Assembly: GCA_002104905.1 (NCBI GenBank)
Contig: MCFE01000083.1
Span: 114,485 to 178,484 of the forward strand
Source of the DNA: Basidiobolus meristosporus CBS 931.73
Lineage: Eukaryota; Basidiobolomycota; Basidiobolomycetes; Basidiobolales; Basidiobolaceae
Length of the DNA stretch: 64,000 nt
Direction: 5' to 3'
Shown here: positions 12,591-21,533 of the stretch, piece after piece
Layout: the number at the start of each line of letters is the position of its first letter
Numbering within the stretch: position 1 is the first letter of the stretch
The notes under the pieces: generated by a model
What the model was told of the DNA's origin: nothing
What the model saw: the letters and a program-made list of their open reading frames with translations, nothing else
The model's database searches: none
Program-made: the position numbers and the translations under genes

Positions 12591-12935
12591 ATGGGCCTGT
12601 TCAACATCTTCACCGAGTGCTACTCTGGACCTGCCCCCACCTACCCAAAAGCCCGCAGACCATCAGCCACACCACTTCTCTCCAAGTCAAGCATGACAGA
12701 CATGGAGGTGGCCAGCGAATCGGAACACGGGGAATCCCGGGAGCTCAGACGAAGGATGAGCAGCAGGTTCGGTCTGCTCAAGAGCCGGACAAAGTGCGAG
12801 GTGACCCTGGAATATGGCGACAACCTGGATCAGGTCCGGGAGAAGCTAAGGGAAGTGAGCTTTGACGAGGTGATCCACCAGGGTTTCAGAGGGCAGTTGG
12901 TGAGCCCAGACCAGCCACCGTACAGTTCACCCTGA
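12591..12935 (+). CDS. Uncharacterised small protein, left copy with frameshifted C-terminus
   Basis: This open frame of 114 codons starts MGLFNIFTECYSG. I do not recognise the family. A serine-rich N-terminal third (about residues 15-50) is followed by a basic RRRMSSRFGLLKSR and a likely folded part with KCEVTLEYGDNLDQVREKL. The inverted copy at 13956-13591 is identical until codon 101. There this copy has GGG where the other has GGGG, shifting the frame and replacing the last 20 residues with QLVSPDQPPYSSP. The other copy ends in a strand-like TVQFTLTPALVR, which suggests that one is original and this one is damaged. A strong TATA box upstream argues for real transcription. Confidence 0.6.
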   Translation: MGLFNIFTECYSGPAPTYPKARRPSATPLLSKSSMTDMEVASESEHGESRELRRRMSSRFGLLKSRTKCEVTLEYGDNLDQVREKLREVSFDEVIHQGFRGQLVSPDQPPYSSP

Positions 12936-13118
12936 CCCCAGCCCTCGTTCGCTGACACCAGCCGTCCAGTTAAACTCGTCCCATTCCGATTCCCAGTATA
13001 TTAACCTAATCGATATCCGATGTAATTTAAACAGTTTTGAATGCTGGGCATTCGTATTGTACTAAAGTTAGAAACCGATTAACAATTCCCCATGTAAACC
13101 AAAGCAACATTAAAGCCA

Positions 13119-13427
13119 GCCTTGTAATCATCAATCAGGAATTCATTTGATCTAATGGAGGGCGGAATCCATTGTGTGCTTGCTGGGCTAACTCGGCAAT
13201 ATCGATGATCGGCAATTTCCAACCAATGTGGTTCACAAGAGGAAACGATGGGACGAAAGAAATGTCGAACCTTCTACGATAAAATGAACCCTCTCCCTTT
13301 GATCATGAACGTGCATCCGAATGATCCGTGGATCGGTTGTGCTGCACGTCGACCTCTTCAACATGCAATGCACCATTTGAATTCATCCACCGTCGTCCTT
13401 GTTTGAATTTGAATTTGATGAAATGTT
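13119..13427. other. Spacer of the inverted duplication
   Basis: About 309 bases of unique sequence between the arms, on which the 3' ends of the two gene copies converge. No gene seen. Confidence 0.6.
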
Positions 13428-13590
13428 TGGCTTTAATGTTGCTTTGGTTTACATGGGGAATTGTTAATCGGTTTCTAACTTTAGTACAATACGAATGCCC
13501 AGCATTCAAAACTGTTTAAATTACATCGGATATCGATTGGGTTAATATACTGGGAATCGGAATGGGGCGAGTTTAACTGGGCGGCTGGTG

Positions 13591-13956
13591 TCAGCGAACG
13601 AGGGCTGGGGTCAGGGTGAACTGTACGGTGGCTGGTCTGGGCTCACCAACTGCCCCTCTGAAACCCTGGTGGATCACCTCGTCAAAGCTCACTTCCCTTA
13701 GCTTCTCCCGGACCTGATCCAGGTTGTCGCCATATTCCAGGGTCACCTCGCACTTTGTCCGGCTCTTGAGCAGACCGAACCTGCTGCTCATCCTTCGTCT
13801 GAGCTCCCGGGATTCCCCGTGTTCCGATTCGCTGGCCACCTCCATGTCTGTCATGCTTGACTTGGAGAGAAGTGGTGTGGCTGATGGTCTGCGGGCTTTT
13901 GGGTAGGTGGGGGCAGGTCCAGAGTAGCACTCGGTGAAGATGTTGAACAGGCCCAT
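13591..13956 (-). CDS. Uncharacterised small protein, right copy, probably intact
   Basis: This 121-residue protein is identical to the left copy for its first 101 residues. It then continues AVGEPRPATVQFTLTPALVR to the stop. The alternating hydrophobic C-terminus looks like a genuine beta strand completing the KCEVTLEY part, so I take this as the undamaged form. No signal peptide, membrane span or known motif is visible. Upstream on the minus strand lie a TG/CA microsatellite (14045-14073) and the TATA box at 14213-14206. The gene points toward its twin across a 309-base spacer, so the two transcripts could overlap at their 3' ends. Confidence 0.65.
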   Translation of the reverse strand: MGLFNIFTECYSGPAPTYPKARRPSATPLLSKSSMTDMEVASESEHGESRELRRRMSSRFGLLKSRTKCEVTLEYGDNLDQVREKLREVSFDEVIHQGFRGAVGEPRPATVQFTLTPALVR

Positions 13957-14205
13957 TTTCTTGGATTGGATTGGCGTGAAGAGATTTAGCTTGAGTAGAT
14001 CTGGATTGGATCAGACTTGCTGATTACTAGTTGCTTGCAATGATAGGTGTGTGTGTGTGTGTGTGTGTGTGTGCTTATTTGTTTGTTTGTACGTTTGTAT
14101 GTGTGATTGCCGTTGCTTGAACTGGATACAGTGAGGTACTAGATGACCTGTCTGGCTGCTGTGTGCTTGCTAAAGAATACTGGGGAGATGACGAGGGCGG
14201 CGGGA

Positions 14206-14213
14206 CTTATATA
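14206..14213 (-). promoter_or_regulatory. TATA box of the right-arm gene
   Basis: TATATAAG on the minus strand, mirror image of the one at 12326-12333. Confidence 0.65.
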
Positions 14214-14972
14214 CACCTCGCATCCAAGCATCGCACAAGAATCTAGTGTTAGCTGCATACAATCGGTTTCATCAGAGCAGCATAAAGTGGCAATTTAGCT
14301 CACTCCTTGCTGAGGAATAATCCAGCCCGAATCCCTCCCCCAATATGCACGCTGAATGCGGATCTCTGGCCAATGTCGCTTGTGATGGTGGTGTTCGGAG
14401 AGGCGGGCTCTCGACTTGACAATCGACCTGGTGAGATGCGGTTCCATCCACTGCATTTGTCTCTTCCCGCTAGTCCACCATCCATTGGGCGATGCGGAGA
14501 TGTCGGAAGAATGGATAAATGAGTGAATGAGTGAGTGAGAGGATGAGTGGATAAGTGGATGGGTGCATGGGCGGATGAGTGAACGGGTGAATGAGTAAAT
14601 ACGTGATCGTGTCGATGAAGGACCGTTCCCTCAAGTTGGAACAAATTAACCTGGATTGGGGAATATGAGGTCAACTCAGCCATGTGTATTCACATCCGCG
14701 TCCGTACGCTGGATCGACTTCATCACTGTTCGCTCTTGCCACACGATTCTCACATCAGAGACCATAGATGCTCGGTCAAGCCGCACATGAGGCTGCACAT
14801 TACAACCAAGTATGGATGAATGAAGGTGAACGAGCGAGTGGGTGAGCGAGAGAGTCTCTCGGAGTCACCGTCTAGCAACATCACCTCTGTCAAGGAATGA
14901 CACCTTGTATAGGCTCTGAGGTGAAATAAAGTGGTACTTTGAAGAATTGTATTGGATTCAGCCGTTTCATCG

Positions 14973-15396
14973 GGCTTCATAAGAAGATAAACAAGAGTGC
15001 TTTGCTTGAGCGCCCATAGGCTCGGCTACAGTAGGAATTAGCCGAGATACCTTATCTGCAATTGGTCTTAGGTAAATCTGACAAGCCATCAAAATAATCG
15101 ATCACTAGTAAGATAGGTAGGTTGACAAGCAATGATGCAGATATTGGTTGGGAATGCTCAGTTGATCAGCAATCGAGTCAAGATACTATCCGAGCTTCGG
15201 AGCGTTTATTAAAACAGGGATAAGAATGGTGGCTTGCCGCTTTACAGTCTATTAGAAGAGGGATGCTATTTAAAAAGAGATGGCAAGGAAATAAATATCC
15301 AGTAAGTATCAACATTGCGGGATTTGAATGGCCTACTGCATACAAATGGGATTTTTTACAGAACTCTCGGGTTTGAGTTGGCAGGGTTGATCGGGG
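14973..15396. other. Intergenic, nothing recognised
   Basis: AT-rich sequence between the inverted duplication and the 3' end of the Sel1-repeat gene. No supportable feature. Confidence 0.5.
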
Positions 15397-17256
15397 TCAT
15401 GCAGCGCACGCCACATTCCCATATTCGAATTGGACCGAGTAGAGCGAGTGGTAAGTGAGCAGCTTGCGTAAACGATAGTTTGACATCTGATCCCCAGAAG
15501 AGGCGGCTCGCTGGAACCAAGTCGCCGCCTCTTCTAGGTTTTGGTCCGTTCCCAAGCCCTTCTCCAAGCAAATGCCCAGATGATACTGTGCCGATACATA
15601 TCCCTTGTTCGCTGCGCGTCTAAACCAGTAGGCAGCTGCTGCATAATCTTTCTCTATACCTTGGCCGTTTTGTAAACAAAGACCAAGCTTATCCTGGGCT
15701 CTAGGATGGTCTTTCTCGGACGCCTTACGATACCACTTAACCGCTTGAGCCTCGTCTTTCTCGATCCCCAATCCATTGGCATAGCAATAGCCTATATTGC
15801 ATTGAGCCCATGGGTTTCCCTGCTCCGCGGACTTCATATACCAATATACCGCCTGTTTGAGATCTTGCTCGACACCAAGACCCTCTTCGAAACAGAATCC
15901 GAGGGAGTTTTGAGCGATGACGTTGCCTTGCTCGGAGGCGCAGCGGAACCATTTGACCGCCTCGGGGTCATTTCTGTTTACCCCAAGTCCATTCCGGAAA
16001 CAAAGCCCCAAGGACAGTTGGGCGGGAGCGTGGTTTTTGTTGGCAGCCAAGGTGTACATATAAACAGCATTTTCTGGACTCTCCTCGACTCCGATCCCAT
16101 TCTGATAGCAATAACCAAGGGAGTGGAGCGCGAAGATATTCCCCTGGGTGGCAGACGCGGTGTACCACCTGACTGCTTCCTTGACGTCCTTCTCTACGCC
16201 GATTCCATTCTGGTAGCAGAAGCCCAGGTTGTGTTGTGCTCGTGCGTGCCCTTGAATCGCAGCTCGGTTATACCAGTAGGCACCTTGGGATTCATCTTTT
16301 GGAACGCCGATACCGTTCTGGTAGCAATAGCCAAGGTTGCATTCCGCCCAAGGATAACCCTGCTGCGCTGAGCTGTGATACCATTCAGCCGCCTTGGTCA
16401 GATCCTTCTCGACCCCAATGCCATCCTCGTAGCAATAACCGAGGGAGTTCTGTGCGAACGCATTTCCCTGCTCAGCAGAAACGCGATACCACTTCACTGC
16501 CTGTTCCGGGTCTTTCTGCACACCGATCCCATCCTCGTAACAGTAGCCAACGTTGTATATGGCCACCGACTCCCCCTGATTCGCTGCTTTCCGATACCAC
16601 CGCATGGCTTCCGCTTCGTCTTTTTCCACACCGAAGCCTTCCCCATAGCAGTAACCAAGTATTCCTTGACCCCGGGAATGGCCTTGTTCAGCGGACATCT
16701 TGTACCATTTGAAAGCTTCGGCTGCATCCTTCGGCAAGCCTATCCCGTCATGGTAGCAAACGCCCAGACAGTACTGGGCAGCCGGGTTGGCCTCCCGGGT
16801 AGCGGCAGTAAACAACCACTTTAGAGAATCCTTGCCTGACTTTTCAATTCGTTGTTGCCAATAATCCGCCTCCACCCAATCGATTTTAACCGAAGGGCGG
16901 CCATATTTCCGTAGAAAGGCCAATCTCGCCTGGGACAAACCGTCCTCGTGTTCGGCAGCCTTGATATAGTTCACCTCGGCCAACTTGAAGTCCATCTTAA
17001 CCCCAAGCCCGAACTCGTAACAGAAAGCCAGGATGCCTCTGGCCTGGTGGTTACCCAGCTCCGCTGAGAGTCTGAAGTACTCGGCGGCTCGACGTTCCTC
17101 TTTGGAGGTCCGGCCTTTGCCAAAGAAGTACTTCTCCCCTAGTCGGAATAAACGCGCGCTATCGTCGGAGGAGGACATTTTCGAGCGACACTGCTTGTTG
17201 AGTCGTTGGAGTAATCTCTTCGACCTTGTGACCAGGAAAGTGGTTATGGTGACCAT
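15397..17256 (-). CDS. Sel1-like repeat protein
   Basis: This is a single-exon frame of 619 codons. From about residue 30 it is a solenoid of 14 Sel1-type 36-residue repeats plus one degenerate unit. The recurring core is LGYCYxxGIGVEKD..AxxWYRKAAEQG. Sel1 repeats are helix-turn-helix scaffolds for protein assembly, as in Hrd3/SEL1L (ER-associated degradation) and yeast Skt5 (chitin synthase activation). No signal peptide, membrane anchor or CaaX end lets me choose between those roles. The first ATG adds a basic stretch ending in NKQCRSK; the ATG at codon 27 (17178, MSSSDDSARLF) starts exactly at the repeat domain and may be the true start. It diverges from the MYND gene across 840 bases. Confidence 0.9.
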   Translation of the reverse strand: MVTITTFLVTRSKRLLQRLNKQCRSKMSSSDDSARLFRLGEKYFFGKGRTSKEERRAAEYFRLSAELGNHQARGILAFCYEFGLGVKMDFKLAEVNYIKAAEHEDGLSQARLAFLRKYGRPSVKIDWVEADYWQQRIEKSGKDSLKWLFTAATREANPAAQYCLGVCYHDGIGLPKDAAEAFKWYKMSAEQGHSRGQGILGYCYGEGFGVEKDEAEAMRWYRKAANQGESVAIYNVGYCYEDGIGVQKDPEQAVKWYRVSAEQGNAFAQNSLGYCYEDGIGVEKDLTKAAEWYHSSAQQGYPWAECNLGYCYQNGIGVPKDESQGAYWYNRAAIQGHARAQHNLGFCYQNGIGVEKDVKEAVRWYTASATQGNIFALHSLGYCYQNGIGVEESPENAVYMYTLAANKNHAPAQLSLGLCFRNGLGVNRNDPEAVKWFRCASEQGNVIAQNSLGFCFEEGLGVEQDLKQAVYWYMKSAEQGNPWAQCNIGYCYANGLGIEKDEAQAVKWYRKASEKDHPRAQDKLGLCLQNGQGIEKDYAAAAYWFRRAANKGYVSAQYHLGICLEKGLGTDQNLEEAATWFQRAASSGDQMSNYRLRKLLTYHSLYSVQFEYGNVACAA

Positions 17257-18097
17257 GGAAGTCGTTATGTAAGGTGTTTCTGAAGGAGGGGTACTTCGAA
17301 ATCGGAATCCGTGCTAGTTTAGGGTTGGTCAAGCTCAACTTGGGGGTTCTATGATTAGATAATATCTAGTGTCGGTAGGAAAGGGTGTAAGCCAACGGTT
17401 CGTAGGCTACCAGGGAGTATATATATATATGTGCGTCGGGTCACCAGAAGATACAAATGATGGAACGGTCACCAGAGAAGGGGGAAAGAATACAGATGAA
17501 GGAGAAGAAAAACGTGTGGAACAAGATTATGCAAAGGAGATACCCGTCAGGCAATCACTAGCTCTAACAAGAAATGAAGATGACCTCTTTATCCACACTC
17601 AGAATTCCTATTCAATATTGTGATTGGGATGTATGAGGTTTCATTTATAGCATCTTGAGTACCGCAAATGAGCTTTGTTAATCTCCATGGTTACAGAGAA
17701 CTAAGAAGCTTGCCTATATCGGGGATTTTGCAGTACAAATGAAATTAGGATGCAACATTAGATGCAACAAATATCAGGTAATGAGACCCAACCCTATTAT
17801 CGGCCCTACTCCCCATCGACCCTGCTCCTGTAGCTGGAATAATGTTGGCGTTGGGAGCATATATTTATCTGGAACCTCAACAGAAGAAATTGATCCTATT
17901 TCGAATGCGTGGCTGCCGGACTTGACCCGCGGATAATGCTATTCCGACCGATATTATCGAAATTTATGAGTCAATATTTATCATGATGAATCCACGTACC
18001 AATTTGGCCGACATCTTGACCAGAATTTGGGTGATTCACATAATTCCAAGTTAAAGGTACGATGCTGCCGTTCGGCTGAGCAGAGACAAGAAACACC
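17257..18097. other. Divergent promoter region between the Sel1 and MYND genes
   Basis: Noncoding sequence with an alternating TA run near 17418-17430. No open frame of note. The first half likely holds Sel1-gene control elements and the second half those of the MYND gene. Confidence 0.4.
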
Positions 18098-19630
18098 ATG
18101 GCAACCTCTTCCAGTGTCCCCTTCTCCGAGACGGAAAGAGAGCGGGAAAAAGTGCTGGCGCTAGAAATAGCTGCCGCTGCCCCCCAGTTTCCACTTTACT
18201 GGCAACTCGGAATCCAAGATGCCTCCGCAGTGGTTGAGCAGGCCAAGTATTTGGTGAGTGTGAAGAACTTTGATTTCGACATGGTGGGTTTTGAAAGTTT
18301 CGACAAGCCACCAACGGCCGAGGACGTTTACCTGGTTATTTGTCGAGCTGTGGCTTATCCGATGCTTAGAAACGCGCAACCGCAGCGTCCTGAACGAATC
18401 TATTGGGATACAAGGGAACACCACAGTCTAACAAAGGATGGAGAAGAGTTCCTCTCAACCAGGCTCAAGGAGAAGCTGCAGATCCAGCTCTTAATGGAGG
18501 CAGCTCCTACGGAGGCTCCTGTCAACAAGGAGGCGGCTCGTAAGGTTTCAGCCTCCATTTGCTACGTATGTGGTGCTGAGCTACTGAAACGATTTTGCTG
18601 CAGTCATTGCAAAGCGGTGAAGTATTGTGGCCGCGGTTGTCAAATCAAGGACTGGCCACTACATAGAAAACTCTGCTCTTTATTGAAACTAACGATGGAG
18701 AAATCCAAAGAGCTGGGTGAATTCCCATTTACCTTCACAAAGGAAGGCTACTTCACTGAAGACAGTGATCAGCCGGAACAGCAGGCATTACCTTATCACG
18801 GGACAGGGTTTTGGAGAGAAGAATTCCTTGATGGATTGCCTTGTCCAACAAATCAAACTGAATGCGAAGTGACCGAGCCTGTGGATCTGAGCGGGATTAC
18901 TAGCTCGTTACTTCCCTTCGATAAGCCCCTGGAAAAATCCTCCGGCTTTGCCGACACCCCAAAGGCGATTTACAGCTGGAGAGACTTCTACAGAGCAAAG
19001 GACATCCCTTTGTCCGACCCAGCTGCAATGCTTCTGGCGCATCCCTTAACTTTGTTCCACATAATTGCCCATCTGTGTCGAGACGGGTATTCCACAGATG
19101 TGGCAACCGCATCTGGCTCCTACCTGTGCATACACCTGGTCAATTCTCATCCGCATCATCCCAGCATGGGGCCAATCTACCAGCTATTATTGCCGCTCTT
19201 CCCCGGTGTTACGCTAGACATCTTCATGATTCACCAGGATGCCCATAAGCCTGACTCCCTTTCACAAGAATTCAAAAGTGAGATATTCGCGTCATGTGTA
19301 CGAGTCCATACTGTCCCAACCACCTACGCCAACTTTCCTGTAGACCAGTTCCCACCTGACGTCGTCATTGGATACCAGATGTCCGACTTGCTCTCGATCA
19401 TGGCCCAAGAGGAGTTGACCAAACTGATGACCAACGCCAAGAGGAACTTCTTCGTCGAAAACACCGAGCTGGGTTGTCATATGGTACGTGAGTCCCTGAA
19501 GACCAGCCTGAAGCTGACCCCTGGCTTGCCATGCTCAATCAACCCGTTCCGTCAGCCTTACATGAGGTTCTTGCCTTCACTTTCCGTACCATGCTACACG
19601 AATGCCTTTGTGTTAGGATATGGAAAATAG
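18098..19630 (+). CDS. MYND zinc-finger protein with an MSS51-type C-terminal domain
   Basis: This is an intronless 510-residue frame. A MYND finger occupies about residues 155-193: CYVCGAELLKRFCCSHC and KYCGRGCQIKDWPLHRKLC, with the full C4-C2HC ligand set. The C-terminal half (about 290-505) contains LTLFHIIAHL, YQLLLPLFPGVTLDIFMIHQ and FPPDVVIGYQMSDLL. This resembles the C-terminal domain found next to MYND fingers in MSS51-like and related fungal proteins. MYND fingers bind proline-rich peptides. The MSS51 assignment (mitochondrial COX1 translation in yeast) is a family resemblance only, since no clear mitochondrial targeting peptide is visible. The gene converges with the Aven homologue, with 62 bases between their stops. 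Confidence 0.8.
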   Translation: MATSSSVPFSETEREREKVLALEIAAAAPQFPLYWQLGIQDASAVVEQAKYLVSVKNFDFDMVGFESFDKPPTAEDVYLVICRAVAYPMLRNAQPQRPERIYWDTREHHSLTKDGEEFLSTRLKEKLQIQLLMEAAPTEAPVNKEAARKVSASICYVCGAELLKRFCCSHCKAVKYCGRGCQIKDWPLHRKLCSLLKLTMEKSKELGEFPFTFTKEGYFTEDSDQPEQQALPYHGTGFWREEFLDGLPCPTNQTECEVTEPVDLSGITSSLLPFDKPLEKSSGFADTPKAIYSWRDFYRAKDIPLSDPAAMLLAHPLTLFHIIAHLCRDGYSTDVATASGSYLCIHLVNSHPHHPSMGPIYQLLLPLFPGVTLDIFMIHQDAHKPDSLSQEFKSEIFASCVRVHTVPTTYANFPVDQFPPDVVIGYQMSDLLSIMAQEELTKLMTNAKRNFFVENTELGCHMVRESLKTSLKLTPGLPCSINPFRQPYMRFLPSLSVPCYTNAFVLGYGK

Positions 19631-19692
19631 CTTCTGATGATAAGTTATGTATAGCTTGCGTTTTATTAGAAATTGGGCGAAGGTTCGTGGCT

Positions 19693-21166
19693 TTATCCTA
19701 GCATATCATCCAGCCAAGACTCGAGATCGTCACCTTTAGTGGCCGTTTCTTTTTGGGCGGCCTCCTTCTTCAACGTCTGCGGGACAGGTCGTGTACTTGC
19801 CAAAGATGTCCGCGCTAGGGAAAGTACAATCTCGACGTCAGGGCTGTTTAAATCATCATCCGTAGATAGAACACCTTCATACCTTGTTTATCATTTGAAT
19901 CATCGAGCGACAATAAAAAATCGAGCTCTGCATTGTTCGCTTCTCCCTTTTCCTCTACTTGAAAATCGATGAAGTCCTGTAGCTACGCATCCATTGGTAT
20001 AAAAACGGTACCTTCATTTAGTGTAAAGCTAGCCTTGGAGGACAACTGCCTCTTTTCTAGTTTTGGAATGGCATTAGTTCGCAAGATATCATCCATAACG
20101 GACCAAATATTCCTACCTGTTGTGACATAGGATTCTCGATCATTAGTGGATCTAGGTATAGGGAGGCTACTGGCAGAAGGCTTGGGCTTGGAGTCTGGGC
20201 GTAGTGATGTAATCCCTGCCTGAGAGTATAGCGGCTTGGGCTTGGCGTTATGTGGGGGATTTTCAAATTTTTCAGGGATCTCTTCATCTCTGAATCCTTC
20301 CTGTGAGGAGTTCTAGCTTTAAGGCCCAAGCGTTCTATGATAAATTATTTGACCTTACATTCCACTCAATCTCACTTTCAAGTTGAAGTCGATCACTCAC
20401 TGGGAGCGTTCTCAAAGAGCGTTGTAGATCATCAAAATCGATACTCATGAACGTTTGATAGTTCTAAATGTGATCTTTCAGGTAAGTATCGTCTGTCCCA
20501 GAACTAATTATTCGGGTGGGGGAGAGTTGACCTTCTGGTTTGGTGTTGCCGGCTCGTTAGACTCCAGATCATTCCACTCTTTTTCCTCTTTGAATTTGAA
20601 GTAAGCGTCAGCATCCATATTGTCATCTACTCGAGTAAGGAAGATTAGTGGGTGTCTATACGGCCCTCTGTCTCGAAACGTCTAGACCTGCTTTTTCCAG
20701 CAAAGAGAGTAGGTTTTTCATTTCCCGCTCGGCACTTTCTACAGCGTCAATCTCCATTTCCTCTGTAGAAACACCGCAAAGAATGTTAAGTAGGCTTCGT
20801 ACAAGATGCTATCCATGCACATACCTTCCGGTGTAGGCTCGTCATATCTCGACAAATTGCTCTGTAATTTTCTGCGCGAAAAGTTAGGTCGGCTATCTTT
20901 CTCCTCGATCTCTTCTTCCGACCCACTAATCTGGTCGTCCTGAACAGGCTGTCCAGGGGGAGGGGGGCCTAATCCAAGAAAAAAATAAGAACAGAGTCCA
21001 GAATATAGTTAAGTGTAGGCTGTAAGTGTATACCGCCTCCTCTGCCTCTGCCCCTTCCACGTCCTCTACCCCGGCCACGCCGCTTCTCAAAGCCTCTACG
21101 GTCTTTCTTTAACACTAGATCGTCACTTCAATGCTATCGTCAGTGTCTACTACAGTGACTTTTCAT
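19693..21166 (-). CDS. Aven homologue (cell-death/ATM regulator family), nine inferred exons
   Basis: Manually joined exons: 21166-21160 (tentative), 21114-21034, 20968-20825, 20762-20688, 20626-20532, 20463-20359, 20300-20012, 19954-19883 and 19814-19693. Together they make one 329-residue frame with consistent phases. Animal Aven landmarks occur in order: an arginine/glycine tract RRGFEKRRGRGRGRGRGRG near the N-terminus, FSRRKLQSNLSRYDEP, YFKFKEEKEWNDLES, DFDDLQRSLRTLPVSDRLQL, the acidic AELDFLLSLDD and the C-terminal DLESWLDDMLG. Animal Aven binds Apaf-1 and Bcl-xL and activates ATM; its RGG tract aids translation of structured mRNAs. Three donors begin GTC instead of GTA or GTG, and the first exon is the weakest part. 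The ordered landmarks make the family call strong. Confidence 0.8.
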
Positions 21167-21533
21167 AAATGCTGGAAAAGAAATTACTTCATGACTTGGT
21201 TCAGGTGTCTGAAAGGGATGATATATCTTAGCAAAATCCCCGGCTACAGCATATATGTGCGAATGATTAGGATGCAATGGACTCGTCACAAATTCGCACC
21301 CACCAATTTAGATGAACTATGAAATTCAATATACAACTACGCATTCTGTTAATTTACACTAAGATAGATAGGAAGATTTCACATGAACAATCGAATCAGG
21401 TTTATTTAGATCGGTTGTTAGGTGGGTTGTTCAGCATACAAAAAGAATTAAATAGACGATTTGCTGGTTCTAGAAATACATGTAAAATCTTGTGCAAGCT
21501 AGTGGCCGGATGATGTAAAAGGGATAGTTCTCT
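21167..21533. other. Intergenic between the Aven and PDI genes
   Basis: AT-rich, no gene seen. It is the upstream region of the Aven gene and may hold a missed 5' noncoding exon. Confidence 0.4.

Larger units (their letters stand above)
11475..13118 (+). repeat. Left arm of a large inverted duplication
   Basis: From GATGAAACG at about 11475 to TTAAAGCCA at 13118, this 1.64-kb segment is repeated in inverted orientation at 13428-14972 with very high identity. It contains a promoter with a TATA box, a 5' leader with a CA microsatellite, a small gene and its 3' flank. It carries about 95 bases (roughly 11592-11690) absent from the right arm; the missing block is bounded by direct repeats CACCCACTC. 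Confidence 0.9.
13428..14972 (-). repeat. Right arm of a large inverted duplication
   Basis: This is the reverse complement of 11475-13118 with scattered substitutions and one deletion of about 95 bases next to CACCCACTC. It ends at ...CCGTTTCATC (14972). Beyond that the two flanks differ. Confidence 0.9.

Noticed and set aside
15706-16824. Plus-strand open frames of 221 and 149 codons
   Set aside because: Antisense shadows of the repetitive Sel1 gene, repeating with the same 36-codon period.
19983-19985. In-frame TAG seemingly interrupting the Aven gene
   Set aside because: A 57-nt phase-1 intron (GTACCG..CAAGTAG, 20011-19955) removes it and restores the conserved acidic block, so it is not evidence of a pseudogene.
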